A stretch of DNA of 64,000 nucleotides from CAYNLK01 sp964398055 (GTDB lineage: Bacteria; Chloroflexota; Anaerolineae; 4572-78; J111), in assembly GCA_964398055.1 (NCBI GenBank), contig CAYNLK010000004.1, forward strand, positions 1 to 64,000. Direction: 5' to 3'. Below, piece after piece: positions 35,707-44,958 of this stretch. A program made the translations under genes and the position numbers. Below the pieces are notes generated by a model. The model made no database searches and was not told the origin of the DNA. It saw only the letters and a program-made list of their open reading frames with translations. The first letter of the stretch is position 1. Each line of letters starts with the position of its first letter.

Positions 35707-35818
35707 ATGGGTGTGACCAATTTCAGTTGTAGGGGCGTTCGGCGAACGCCCAAATTGGGCCAACCAACCAGGGCGAATGCCATTCACCCCTACATTAAAA
35801 CTCATTTTGGTCACACCC
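35707..35818. mobile_element. MITE-like inverted-repeat element after nuoE
   Basis: GGGTGTGACCAA and TTGGTCACACCC are the terminal arms; an inner pair TGTAGGGGCG/CACCCCTACA gives a second stem. AAATCAA (35700-35706 and 35819-35825) is the likely target duplication. It lies in the nuoE to PHP-gene gap. Confidence 0.7.
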
Positions 35819-35865
35819 AAATCAAGAGGAGACGGACCCAGCCTGCGGCACGGCAACGATGAATG

Positions 35866-35979
35866 AAAATGGGGGTGAGGTAGCGGCCCTCTCCCCCAAC
35901 CCCTCTCCCAATCCTTCGGCTTCGCTCAGGACAGGTTTGGGAGAGGGGAGTCGCTCAGCGACGGGGTGAGGGCTATTTT
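35866..35979. repeat. Long imperfect inverted repeat with C/T-rich arms
   Basis: CCCCTCTCCCAA (35900-35911) and TTGGGAGAGGGG (35937-35948) form a perfect 12-bp core. Weaker pairing extends outward to AAAAT and ATTTT ends. It looks like another small non-coding mobile repeat; no T-run follows on either strand. Confidence 0.55.
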
Positions 35980-36055
35980 CAGAGGAGGGCAAGCCGATAG
36001 ATTTTCAACTCTGTCTCTGCTTAACCAACTTTAATAACATTGAAGGTTGAGTGCA

Positions 36056-38173
36056 ATGCCCGCTCTCCTGAGAATCCCCATCTTGGGGCTGGTGTGCCTG
36101 GCGTTGGGCGGCTTGGCCCTATTGTTGGCCGCCCCCGTAGCTGCTTCTGAGCCTACCCCCACCCCGGAACCGTGTCGGTTAGAAGCAGGGGCCGCCTGCG
36201 ATTTCCCAAAACGGGATGACCTGGCCGCCGCGGCCATTGCTCTGCCCAGAACAAATCCGGCCATTGGCGCCAGTGACGTGCCAACCTATACGTTGGTCTC
36301 GGTCACGTTCGACCGGGAGATGGACGTTAACACGATCAATAATGACACTTTCCAGGTCAGCCAGGGCGACGCCCGCCTGAGCGGCTCGATCCGTTACATC
36401 GGCATCAGTCGAATGGCCGTGTTCTATCCCGATACGCCCCTGGCTTTACAGACGACTTATACAGCCAGAGTCACTGGCGAGGTGCGGGACAGGAGCGGCC
36501 AGCCGTTGGCAGAGGAGCTGGCCTGGAGCTTTACCACCACTTCGGGTGAGTCGCCGCTGCGGGGAGTTATGGCCGCGGCCGATGATGTGGCCGCAGCCGA
36601 CATGAACATTTACTTTGGCGACCTGCACAGTCATACCGGCTACTCCGATGGTCCGAGGGACAGCACGCCGGCCGACGCCTTTGCCACGGCCAGGGGTAAT
36701 GGCATCCATTTCTTTGCCACGACCGACCACGACATTATGCTGACCCAGGCCGAATGGGCGGATACACTGGCGCAGGCCAATGCCGCCACGGTTAACGGGG
36801 CCTTCATCGCCCTGCGCGGCTTTGAGTTTACCCACGCCAAAGGTCACTTGAACGTTTTTGAGACTGACACCTTTGTGCGGGGGGATGATCCGGCTTACGC
36901 CAACCTGGGGAATTTTTATACCTGGCTGGTCAATCAGCCGGCGGCGCTGGCTCAGTTCAACCACCCGGTAAAAAACGCCAGCCGGGATGAGAATTTTAAC
37001 GATTTTGCCTTTTATCCGGCGGCGGACCAGAAAATTGTGTTGCGGGAGCTGTCCAACGCCGAGCAGTTCTTTTTGAGTTTGAACGCCGGCTGGCACCTGG
37101 GTACATTGCTCAATTCAGATACCCACTGGGCCAATTGGGGCTGCTGCCCGCTCATGGGCGTGGTCGCCCCGGCCCTGACCAGGGAGGCGATTTTGGAGGC
37201 GCTGCGGGCCAGGCGCACTTTCTTCGTCTCCCCGGACGACCGCAACCTGGCCCTGGTGCTCCAGGCCAATGGCTATTGGATGGGGTCGGCCATCCCGAAC
37301 ACGGCTACAATAAATTTTGTGATTACGGCCCACGACCCGGACCCAAAGGGGCAGCCGCTGCGACTGGCTCTATATGATAATGGCGTGCGGGTAGCCAGTA
37401 GTACGGTTCTGCCTAGCAGCCAGACCTATCGCTGGACGCCGGCGGTGACCGGCCGGTTGGGCCATTATTACTATGCCGAAGCCTATCGCGATGGCTGGCA
37501 CTTCCCGGCCTACAGCAGTCCCATCTGGGTCGAGCGGCCGCCGGTGGCCAAAGCCGGTCCGTCGCAGATCGTTCCACCAGGCGCAACGGTGACGCTGGAC
37601 GGCCGGGCTAGTTGGGACCCCGATGGCGATGCGCTGGCTTACCGCTGGAACCAGCTAACCGGCGCGAGTGTTACTTTGAGCGGGGCCAATTCTGACCGGC
37701 CAACTTTTACGGCCCTGGCCACGTTGGGTGATCTGGACTTTCGATTGACGGTGGTCGATACCGGCAGTTTGACTGGCCAGGATCAGACCAGGGTCACGGT
37801 CACGGATAAGCCAATTCTGCGGATTAGCAAGCAAGCTCCGGCTACCACCGCTCCGGGCGAGTTGATCGTCTATACCCTGACGGTGACCAATATTGGGATT
37901 AGCCCGGCCAGCGGCGTCGTCATCACCGATGTGCTGCCGGTTGGGGCCACCTACGTGGGCGGCGGGGCGCTATCGGGCAACATCGTAACCTGGACCGTAC
38001 CGACTCTGGCGGCCAATGGTGGGGTGACTCAAGTGACCTTCACGGTGTCTGCCGAGCGTGGGCTGGCTAATGCCTATTACGGGGCCGCCTGCACCGGTTG
38101 TGTACCGGCGGTTGGCCAGGCCATTATCTTTACCAACGCCAGCAAAATCTACCTGCCGGTGATGTTCAAGTGA
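36056..38173 (+). CDS. Secreted PHP-domain metallohydrolase with Ig-like, PKD and DUF11 domains
   Basis: This exported 705-residue protein should hydrolyse a phosphoester or related bond outside the cell; the substrate is unknown. It has a signal peptide (about 1-30, ending VAAS), a Big_5-type Ig domain (about 65-165), and a PHP domain of the CehA/McbA type. That domain shows H191 and H193 (DLHSHTGYSDG), D224-H225-D226 (TTDHD), FNHP near 303 and NSDTHW near 357. A PKD domain (about 500-580), a DUF11 repeat (about 590-680) and the tail KIYLPVMFK follow. The ATG at 36056 has AAGG 9 nt before it. It interrupts the nuo operon between nuoE and nuoF, flanked by MITE-like elements, and is not part of complex I. 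Confidence 0.87.
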   Translation: MPALLRIPILGLVCLALGGLALLLAAPVAASEPTPTPEPCRLEAGAACDFPKRDDLAAAAIALPRTNPAIGASDVPTYTLVSVTFDREMDVNTINNDTFQVSQGDARLSGSIRYIGISRMAVFYPDTPLALQTTYTARVTGEVRDRSGQPLAEELAWSFTTTSGESPLRGVMAAADDVAAADMNIYFGDLHSHTGYSDGPRDSTPADAFATARGNGIHFFATTDHDIMLTQAEWADTLAQANAATVNGAFIALRGFEFTHAKGHLNVFETDTFVRGDDPAYANLGNFYTWLVNQPAALAQFNHPVKNASRDENFNDFAFYPAADQKIVLRELSNAEQFFLSLNAGWHLGTLLNSDTHWANWGCCPLMGVVAPALTREAILEALRARRTFFVSPDDRNLALVLQANGYWMGSAIPNTATINFVITAHDPDPKGQPLRLALYDNGVRVASSTVLPSSQTYRWTPAVTGRLGHYYYAEAYRDGWHFPAYSSPIWVERPPVAKAGPSQIVPPGATVTLDGRASWDPDGDALAYRWNQLTGASVTLSGANSDRPTFTALATLGDLDFRLTVVDTGSLTGQDQTRVTVTDKPILRISKQAPATTAPGELIVYTLTVTNIGISPASGVVITDVLPVGATYVGGGALSGNIVTWTVPTLAANGGVTQVTFTVSAERGLANAYYGAACTGCVPAVGQAIIFTNASKIYLPVMFK

Positions 38174-38175
38174 TA

Positions 38176-38317
38176 TAGGATTTACGCAGTTGCCCGTTTA
38201 AATGTCATTTCGAGCGAGGTACGAGCGAGAAATCCCTGAGAATTATGTTTGCAAAGTGACTCTGTAGGGATTTCTCTTCGCTTCGCTCATCGAAATGACA
38301 TGAACTGCGTAACTCCT
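38176..38317. mobile_element. MITE-like inverted-repeat element before nuoF
   Basis: The ends AGGATTTACGCAGTT and AACTGCGTAACTCCT pair at 14 of 15 positions, and inner arms (AATGTCATTTCGA, TCGAAATGACAT) extend the fold. GTGATA flanks both sides (38170-38175 and 38318-38323). The left copy includes the stop codon of the PHP gene. Confidence 0.78.
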
Positions 38318-38350
38318 GTGATAATCGACTTTAATCGAATAGAGCAAGCA

Positions 38351-39658
38351 ATGGGCAACGAACTTCTAGAAAAATACGTACTGTTACGACATCGAGATAT
38401 TGACAATATTCGTGACATCGCTATTTATCTGGCCAACGGTGGTTATGGCGGGCTTAAACGCGCTCTCAAAGAGATGCCGCCTCAGGCCGTGACCGACGAG
38501 GTCAAAAAGTCCGGGTTGCGTGGCCGCGGCGGAGCCGGCTTTCCGGCCGGGGTCAAGTGGAGCTTCATCCCGAAGGATATCTTCCCCAAGTACGTGGTGG
38601 TCAATGCCGACGAGAGCGAGCCGGGCACTTTCAAAGACCGGGAAATCATGGAAGGCAATCCCCACCAGTTGCTCGAGGGCATTGCCCTGTGCGCCTATGC
38701 GGTGGGGGCGGAAACGGCTTACATCTACGGCCGCGGCGAGTTCAAAGGTGTATTTGAGGGGTTGCAGGCCGCGGTCGACCAGGCCTACGCCCACGGCTTG
38801 CTGGGCAAGAATATCCTCGGCAGCGACTTTTCGCTGGATATTTACCTGCACCTGGGCGCCGGGGCTTACATTTGCGGCGAGGAAACGGCCCTGTTGAACA
38901 GCCTGGAAGGGTTGATGGGCCAGCCGCGCAGCCGGCCGCCGTTCCCCGCGGTGGAAGGGTTATACGCCAAGCCCACTGTGATCAACAATGTCGAAACGTT
39001 GGCCAACGTGCCGCCCATCATCACTCACGGGGCCGAGTGGTACCGCCAATTCGGCACCGAGAAAAGTCCCGGCACCAAAATTTTCTCACTGAGCGGGCGG
39101 GTCAACCGCCCCGGCAATTACGAGCTACCCCTCGGCGTGCCGATTCGCTACCTGATCGAGGTCTGCGGCGGCGGTATTATCGATGGGAAAGCGGTCAAGG
39201 GCATCTTGCCGGCCGGGGCCTCATCGACCATTATGGGCGCCGACAAGCTGGATACGCCCATGGATTATGAAGCGATGGCGGCGGCCGGGGCGATGTTAGG
39301 CTCAGCCTCTTTCATCATTCTGGATGAAACCATCGACGCAGTCTGGGCCGCGGAGAAGAATGTCAAATTCTTCAAGCACGAAAGCTGCGGCAAGTGCAGC
39401 CCCTGCCGTGAGGGGACCTACTGGCTGGCCGGCGTGTACCAGAAAATCCGGGAGGGCCGGGCCAGCCAGGCCGACGTGGAATTACTCGATACGATCATCG
39501 ACCAGATGGAAGGCAACTGTTTCTGCCTGCTGGGCGAGTTTGTGGTGCCGGGCGTGCGCTCCAGTTTGCAGCTATTCCGGGCCGAATACGAAGCTCTCGC
39601 CACAGACGACCAGGCCGATGAACAACTGCAACCGAATTTAGTTCACATGCTTTTGTAA
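38351..39658 (+). CDS. nuoF: NADH-quinone oxidoreductase subunit F
   Basis: NuoF binds FMN, NADH and a [4Fe-4S] cluster and is the entry point for electrons into complex I. The 435-residue protein has GRGGAGFPAGVKW, NADESEPGTFKDR, GAGAYICGEETALLNSLEG and the cluster motif SCGKCSPCREG (C346, C349, C352), with the fourth ligand C390 or C392. The ATG at 38351 begins the family-typical region. No clear ribosome site is seen, and a MITE-like element ends 33 nt upstream. Confidence 0.96.
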   Translation: MGNELLEKYVLLRHRDIDNIRDIAIYLANGGYGGLKRALKEMPPQAVTDEVKKSGLRGRGGAGFPAGVKWSFIPKDIFPKYVVVNADESEPGTFKDREIMEGNPHQLLEGIALCAYAVGAETAYIYGRGEFKGVFEGLQAAVDQAYAHGLLGKNILGSDFSLDIYLHLGAGAYICGEETALLNSLEGLMGQPRSRPPFPAVEGLYAKPTVINNVETLANVPPIITHGAEWYRQFGTEKSPGTKIFSLSGRVNRPGNYELPLGVPIRYLIEVCGGGIIDGKAVKGILPAGASSTIMGADKLDTPMDYEAMAAAGAMLGSASFIILDETIDAVWAAEKNVKFFKHESCGKCSPCREGTYWLAGVYQKIREGRASQADVELLDTIIDQMEGNCFCLLGEFVVPGVRSSLQLFRAEYEALATDDQADEQLQPNLVHMLL

Positions 39659-39674
39659 GTAAAGACAAGAAGAT

Positions 39675-42347
39675 ATGGCCGATAACGTAACCTTAACAAT
39701 CGATGGCGTCGAAGTTACTGTTCCCAAAGGAACGTTGATTGTTGAAGCCGCCAAGCGCATAGGCAACGAAATTCCGGTGTTTTGTTACCACGCCAAAATG
39801 GAGTCAGTAGGCATGTGTCGGATGTGCCTGGTCGAAGTCGGCACACCGGTGCTCAACCGGGAAACGGGCCAACCGGACCTGGACGACAAGGGCCAGCCGG
39901 TCGTCCGCTTCCTCCCCAAACCGGTCACGGCCTGCACCACCCCGGTGTCGGCCGGGATGGTGGTCAAAGTTGACTCAGAGGCCGCCCTGGCCGACCGCCA
40001 GGCCGTGCTGGAATTCATTCTCACCAGCCATCCCCTGGATTGCCCGGTGTGCGACAAAGGCGGCGAATGTCCGCTGCAAGACCTGACCCTGCGCCACGGC
40101 CCTGGCAACAGCCGCTTTGATTACGAAGACAAGCAGCATTTTCCCAAGCGCTACCCCCTGGGCGATCTGATCGTGCTGGATATGGAGCGCTGCATTATGT
40201 GCGCCCGCTGCGTCCGTTTTCAGGATGAAATTGCCCACGACCCGGTCCTGGCTGTGGAGGAACGCGGTCGCCGCGCCCACATCGTCAGTTATTCCAGGCC
40301 GCCGTTTGACAGCCACTACTCCGGCAACACCACCGATATCTGCCCGGTGGGGGCCTTGACCACGCGTGATTTTCGCTTTGGGGCGCGCGCCTGGGAGCTG
40401 ACCAATATCCCCAGCATCTGCAACCACTGCGGCGTCGGCTGCAACACGGTGTTGGGGACGCGCACGGGCGAGATCAAGCGGATCATGCCCCGCCAAAACG
40501 AGGCGGTCAACGAAATCTGGATTTGCGACAAGGGCCGCTTTGGTCACCATTTCAACGGCAGCCCGCGCCGATTGGCCACGCCGCTGGTCCGTCGCGGCGA
40601 CGAGTTGGTCGAAGCCAGTTGGAGCGAGGCGCTCAAGCTGGTAACCGACAAGTTTGGCGCGATCAAGGCGGCTGACGGCCCCAATGCTCTGGGCGGTCTG
40701 GCCGGCGCCCGGCTGTCGAATGAGGACCTGTACCTGTTCCAGAAGCTATTTCGCGAGGTCATCGGCACTCACAATATCGACCACCGGGTTGGACTGAGCG
40801 CGGCCCTGGAAGATGAAACAGCTTACACGGTTGGCGTTGGCGTGGGCACCGATTTGGGCCGGGTAGGCCGGGGCGCGACCATCCTGGTCATCGGTTCGGA
40901 TTTGGACCAGGAAGCGCCGATCCTGTATTTGCGGGTGGCCGCGGCCGCGGTCAAACGGGGAGCGCGCCTGATCAACGCTGGCGGGCGCCGCACCAAATTA
41001 GACGCTCAGGCCCAAACCAGCCTGCGCTATCGCTACGGTACGGCGGCGCACCTGGCCCTGGGACTACTGGCTGCGGTGGTGCAGCAGGGCTTGGTCAACC
41101 AGGATTGGCTCAACAGCCGGACCGCCAATTTTGCCGAATTAGCCAAATCATTGCAAGATTATGCGCCGGATAAGGTTGCCAAAGTCACCGGCGTGCCGGC
41201 TGAAGCAATCAGCGCCGCGGCCAAAGCCTATGCCGAGGCCGAGAACGGCATCATCCTTTTTGGGCTGGAGGCGGGCAACGACCCGGCCCTGCGCGCCGCC
41301 CTGGAGGCGTTGGCCCTGGTAACCGGCCACGCCGGCCGGCCTGACAATGGTTTGATGGCGGTGCTGCCGCACGCCAACAGCCGGGGCGCGGCTGATTTAG
41401 GCGTTTTGCCGGACCGTTTGCCTGGCTACCGGCCGGTTGAAGGCCGGGCCGGTCTACCGGCTCAAGCGATGCTGGCCGCAGACTCGCCGCTCAAAGGTAT
41501 GTTGATTGCCGGGGTCGATCCGGCGGCCGAGGGTGAGGCTTATCGCGCCGCCCTGTCCAGGCTGGACTTTTTGGTTGTGCAGGAACTATTCCTGACCGAG
41601 ACAGCTAAACTGGCCGATGTGGTTCTACCGGCCAGAGGGGCAGCCGAACGGGACGGCAGTTTTACCAACCTGGAGCGCCGGGTGCAGGCGTTTGACCCCG
41701 GCGTGCCCGCGCCTGGCCAGGCCTGGGCCGACTGGTTGATCCTGACCGCCCTGGCCGGACACCTGGGCGCCGAATGGGGTTTTGCTTCGGCGGATGGGGT
41801 GATGGCCGAAATTGCCCGGACCGTGCCGCTTTACAAGGGCATGGAGTTCAGCAATTTGATCGCCCCGGTCTCGCTGGCGCGCAAAACCTCGCACTATATT
41901 TACGAGGGCATGAGTTTCACCGCCGACGTGCGGGAAGGGGTGCAGTGGGCGACCCTAGCCGAAGGCGATCCGGCCCTCACGCCAAAGTTGCCTTTACGGT
42001 TTATCGCGCCGGCCAATCCACCCGATGCTGAAGATGGGTTGCTTCTGGCGGCCCGGCGCGTTCTGTATGATGCCGGCCGTTTGCTGGCTGAGGCGGAGTT
42101 GATGCAGCCGCACCTTCACCAGCCACACCTCTGGCTGTCCCGGGCCGATGCGGCCAGGTTGGGGGTGGCCAATGGCGAGACCGTAACCGTTTCCCGGAAC
42201 GGCGTCGCGGTAACGCTGCCGGTGCAGGTGAAGCGGCAGCTTGACGCGGGAGTTGCGCTGGTGGCGCGCAACCTGGCCGGCCGCCCCGCCGAGAAGTTGG
42301 TTGGGCCAGATGGGCTTTACGCGTTAGTAAAAGTGGAAAAGGACTGA
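39675..42347 (+). CDS. nuoG: NADH-quinone oxidoreductase subunit G
   Basis: NuoG is the large iron-sulfur subunit of the NADH module. The 890-residue protein has an N-terminal [2Fe-2S] domain (C37, C48, C51, C87), the His/Cys [4Fe-4S] site (H119, C123, C126, C132), and a ferredoxin-like site (C173, C176, C179 with CPVGAL). A molybdopterin-oxidoreductase-like domain opens with CNHCGVGC, which would hold the extra cluster found in some family members. AAGAAG precedes the ATG. It sits 16 nt after nuoF. Confidence 0.96.
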   Translation: MADNVTLTIDGVEVTVPKGTLIVEAAKRIGNEIPVFCYHAKMESVGMCRMCLVEVGTPVLNRETGQPDLDDKGQPVVRFLPKPVTACTTPVSAGMVVKVDSEAALADRQAVLEFILTSHPLDCPVCDKGGECPLQDLTLRHGPGNSRFDYEDKQHFPKRYPLGDLIVLDMERCIMCARCVRFQDEIAHDPVLAVEERGRRAHIVSYSRPPFDSHYSGNTTDICPVGALTTRDFRFGARAWELTNIPSICNHCGVGCNTVLGTRTGEIKRIMPRQNEAVNEIWICDKGRFGHHFNGSPRRLATPLVRRGDELVEASWSEALKLVTDKFGAIKAADGPNALGGLAGARLSNEDLYLFQKLFREVIGTHNIDHRVGLSAALEDETAYTVGVGVGTDLGRVGRGATILVIGSDLDQEAPILYLRVAAAAVKRGARLINAGGRRTKLDAQAQTSLRYRYGTAAHLALGLLAAVVQQGLVNQDWLNSRTANFAELAKSLQDYAPDKVAKVTGVPAEAISAAAKAYAEAENGIILFGLEAGNDPALRAALEALALVTGHAGRPDNGLMAVLPHANSRGAADLGVLPDRLPGYRPVEGRAGLPAQAMLAADSPLKGMLIAGVDPAAEGEAYRAALSRLDFLVVQELFLTETAKLADVVLPARGAAERDGSFTNLERRVQAFDPGVPAPGQAWADWLILTALAGHLGAEWGFASADGVMAEIARTVPLYKGMEFSNLIAPVSLARKTSHYIYEGMSFTADVREGVQWATLAEGDPALTPKLPLRFIAPANPPDAEDGLLLAARRVLYDAGRLLAEAELMQPHLHQPHLWLSRADAARLGVANGETVTVSRNGVAVTLPVQVKRQLDAGVALVARNLAGRPAEKLVGPDGLYALVKVEKD

Positions 42348-42349
42348 TA

Positions 42350-42382
42350 AGGTGACCGGCACTTTAAAAGTGCCGGTCACCT
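42350..42382. repeat. Dispersed palindrome family A, copy 4
   Basis: Perfect 16-bp arms AGGTGACCGGCACTTT and AAAGTGCCGGTCACCT with a single-base centre lie 3 nt past the nuoG stop, within the operon. Confidence 0.85.
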
Positions 42383-42421
42383 GAGCAACACCTGAACAAT
42401 CAGGAAAAGAGCTGGTTGTCT

Positions 42422-43474
42422 ATGGACCCGGTTGTCATTACCACGTGGATTGTTGAAATCATCAAGATTTTCGTCATTGCCACAGCCTTGATGTTAGGCT
42501 TTGCGGTGATGACGCTGGTTGAACGCAAGTTGGTGGCCCGCTTTACCATGCGGTACGGCCCCAATCGGGCCGGCAAGTATGGCCTGCTCCAGCCGGTGGC
42601 CGACATGTTCAAGATGTTTTTCAAAGAAGAGGTCATCCCCGGCCACGTCGACCGGCTGGTCTATGTGATGGCGCCGGGTATAGCCCTGGTGCCGGCCATC
42701 ATCGCCTTTGCCGTGGTGCCGCTGGCCAGCCAACCCTTTGCCCTCCCCTTCACCGCAGCAATCTTTGGCGCGCCGATTATGGTCACTCCCTGGGTGGCCG
42801 ACATCAACGTGGGTCTGCTGTACGTCCTGGCAATTGGCAGCCTGGGCACGTATGGGGTCATCCTGGGCGGCTGGTCGAGCAACAACAAATATTCGCTGCT
42901 GGGTGGGCTGCGCACCAGCGCCCAGATGCTCAGCTACGAACTGCCGATGGGGGTGGCCCTGCTGAGTGTAGTCATGATTGTGGGGTCGCTGCGTATGACG
43001 GAGATTGTGAGCCTGCAAAGCGGCTTCTGGGGCCTGGGCTGGCTGATTTTTGTCCAACCGGTTGCCTTCCTCATCTTCTTCATCAGCGGCCTGGCCGAGG
43101 CTGGGCGCTCGCCGTTTGATTTGCCGGAAACGGAAAATGAGCTGATCGGCGGCTTTGTGACCGAATATGGCGGGATGAAGTTCGGGCTTTTCTTTGGGGC
43201 GGAATATATCCACACCATCATTCTGAGTTCGATCACCACGACTCTGTTCCTGGGCGGCTGGAACGGCCCGTTCGCCGAGCAGATTCCCGTGTTAGGCTTT
43301 GTCTACTTTATGGTCAAAGTGGCCGTGATGCTCTTCGTCATCATCTGGGTGCGGGCCAGTATTCCCCGCGTTCGTTTTGATAAGCTGATGCGATTCTGTT
43401 GGAAATTTTTGTTGCCGTTGGGTATTGTGAATTTAGCTGTGACTGCCTTAGTGATTGCTGTCTTAAAGTTCTAG
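42422..43474 (+). CDS. nuoH: NADH-quinone oxidoreductase subunit H
   Basis: NuoH joins the membrane and peripheral arms and lines the quinone tunnel. The 350-residue protein has eight predicted helices and the conserved loops VERKLVARFTMRYGPNRAG, EAGRSPFDLPETENELIGG and the RASIPRVRFDKLMRF segment near the end. The ATG at 42422 is used; a TTG 6 nt upstream with AGGA before it is possible. A perfect palindrome separates it from nuoG. Confidence 0.96.
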   Translation: MDPVVITTWIVEIIKIFVIATALMLGFAVMTLVERKLVARFTMRYGPNRAGKYGLLQPVADMFKMFFKEEVIPGHVDRLVYVMAPGIALVPAIIAFAVVPLASQPFALPFTAAIFGAPIMVTPWVADINVGLLYVLAIGSLGTYGVILGGWSSNNKYSLLGGLRTSAQMLSYELPMGVALLSVVMIVGSLRMTEIVSLQSGFWGLGWLIFVQPVAFLIFFISGLAEAGRSPFDLPETENELIGGFVTEYGGMKFGLFFGAEYIHTIILSSITTTLFLGGWNGPFAEQIPVLGFVYFMVKVAVMLFVIIWVRASIPRVRFDKLMRFCWKFLLPLGIVNLAVTALVIAVLKF

Positions 43475-43496
43475 TCGCTGGGGGGACATAAAACGT

Positions 43497-44027
43497 ATGA
43501 TCAACGAAGTCAAAGAAGTGGTTAACGGTTCGGTTGAGTTAGCCAAAGCGATGGGGGTGACGTTCAAATATCTCTTCCGCAAGCCGGTGACGAATCAATT
43601 TCCCGATGATCCGGTCGCCGTTTATCCCCGTTTTCGGGGGCGACACGTGTTGAAGCGGTACGAGAATGGGTTGGAACGATGTATCGGTTGCTCGCTGTGC
43701 GCGGCGGCCTGCCCCACCGATTGTATCCATGTGGAAGCGGCCGAGAACACCGACGAGGAACGCTACTCGCCCGGCGAGCGTTATGCCTCGGTCTACGAGA
43801 TCAATATGCTGCGCTGTATCTTTTGCGGCTACTGCGCCGAGGCTTGCCCCACCGAAGCGATCGTCTTGGAGCACGATTTTGCCCTGGCCGAGTATAATCG
43901 GTGGGATGCTGTCTACACCAAAGAGCGATTGCTTGAACCGCACAACCCACCCCACGTGGTCATTCGAGATGACGAGGTTTTTGTTGAAAGGGAGGGCTGG
44001 GGCCACGGGGCCAGGCTCAAAAAATAA
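43497..44027 (+). CDS. nuoI: NADH-quinone oxidoreductase subunit I
   Basis: NuoI carries two [4Fe-4S] clusters that pass electrons toward NuoB. The 176-residue protein has the two motifs CIGCSLCAAACP (C62, C65, C68, C72) and CIFCGYCAEACP (C107, C110, C113, C117) in a ferredoxin fold, after an amphipathic N-terminal helix. GGGGGG lies 9 nt before the ATG. It follows nuoH by 22 nt. Confidence 0.96.
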   Translation: MINEVKEVVNGSVELAKAMGVTFKYLFRKPVTNQFPDDPVAVYPRFRGRHVLKRYENGLERCIGCSLCAAACPTDCIHVEAAENTDEERYSPGERYASVYEINMLRCIFCGYCAEACPTEAIVLEHDFALAEYNRWDAVYTKERLLEPHNPPHVVIRDDEVFVEREGWGHGARLKK

Positions 44028-44053
44028 AAACACTATAGCTGGATTAAGACTTT

Positions 44054-44593
44054 ATGGAACAATTACTTTTCCTCATCGTCGCCGCCATCTCGGTTGCGGC
44101 CGCGCTGGGGGTCATCTTCAATAGAAACGTGGTCCACAGCGCCCTGCTGCTGCTGGTGAACTTTTGCGCCCTGGCGGTTTTCTATTTTATGCTCAACGCT
44201 CAATTTCTGGCCGTGGCTCAGATTCTGGTTTACGCCGGAGCTATCGTCGTCCTCTTCCTGTTTGTGGTGATGCTGCTGGGGGCGGAATTGGGCGAGAAAA
44301 TTTCCAGTTGGTTAACCTGGCAAAACGGCATCCTGGCTGTGTTGGGACTGGTGCTGCTCACCATAGTCGGCACGGCTGTGTTCGAGAGTTACCTCTACGG
44401 CGCCCGGGGCAACTTCACCCAGAGTGCAGTCCAGGAGTACGGCCAGGTCCAACTGATCGGTTCGGTTTTGTTTACCGATTATGTCCTGGCCTTCCAATTG
44501 GTAGCCGTGCTGCTGTCGGTGGGCATCATTGGCGTGGTCTGGTTAGCCCAGCAGCAAAGGAAAAGCAAGATGCAGGGAGAAGGCAATGACTGA
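44054..44593 (+). CDS. nuoJ: NADH-quinone oxidoreductase subunit J
   Basis: NuoJ is a small membrane-arm subunit in the proton path. The 179-residue protein has five predicted helices, and the third includes the family segment LVYAGAIVVLFLFVVMLLG with its pi-bulge region. The cytoplasmic tail is basic. It overlaps nuoK by 8 nt. No strong ribosome site precedes it. Confidence 0.94.
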   Translation: MEQLLFLIVAAISVAAALGVIFNRNVVHSALLLLVNFCALAVFYFMLNAQFLAVAQILVYAGAIVVLFLFVVMLLGAELGEKISSWLTWQNGILAVLGLVLLTIVGTAVFESYLYGARGNFTQSAVQEYGQVQLIGSVLFTDYVLAFQLVAVLLSVGIIGVVWLAQQQRKSKMQGEGND

Positions 44594-44903
44594 GCAGATG
44601 GCTGTACCGGTTTCCTGGTATTTGTTACTTGGGGCAATTCTCTTTGCCATCGGCGCCGGCGGGGTGCTGATCCGGCGCAATGCCATCATCATCTTGATGT
44701 GCATCGAAATGATGATGAATGCCGTCAACCTGACTTTCATCGCCCTGGCCCGTTACCTGGACTCGGCCACGGGTCAAATCTTTGTCTTTATGATTATGGC
44801 AGTGGCCGCGGTCGAGGTGGCCGTGGGGCTGGCCCTGCTGGTCGAGTTGAATCGCCACAAACGGGCGGTCAACATCGATGAGATCAATTCGTTGAAAGGC
44901 TGA
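44586..44903 (+). CDS. nuoK: NADH-quinone oxidoreductase subunit K
   Basis: NuoK is a three-helix membrane subunit related to MrpC. The 105-residue protein has the two conserved membrane glutamates, in CIEMMMNAVNLTF and in AAVEVAVGLALLV, which are part of the proton channel. Its start lies inside nuoJ, so translation is probably coupled. Confidence 0.95.
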   Translation: MTEQMAVPVSWYLLLGAILFAIGAGGVLIRRNAIIILMCIEMMMNAVNLTFIALARYLDSATGQIFVFMIMAVAAVEVAVGLALLVELNRHKRAVNIDEINSLKG

Positions 44904-44912
44904 GGAGGGAGG

Positions 44913-44951
44913 AATTAGAAATTTGCAAATTGCAAATTGCAATTTCTAATT
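44913..44951. repeat. Heptanucleotide array inside a palindrome before nuoL
   Basis: Three GCAAATT-type units (44925-44945) sit between perfect 11-bp arms AATTAGAAATT and AATTTCTAATT. The structure ends 7 nt before the nuoL ATG and separates it from a good ribosome-site sequence (GAGGAGGGAGG) about 50 nt upstream. Confidence 0.8.
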
Positions 44952-44958
44952 TGAAACC

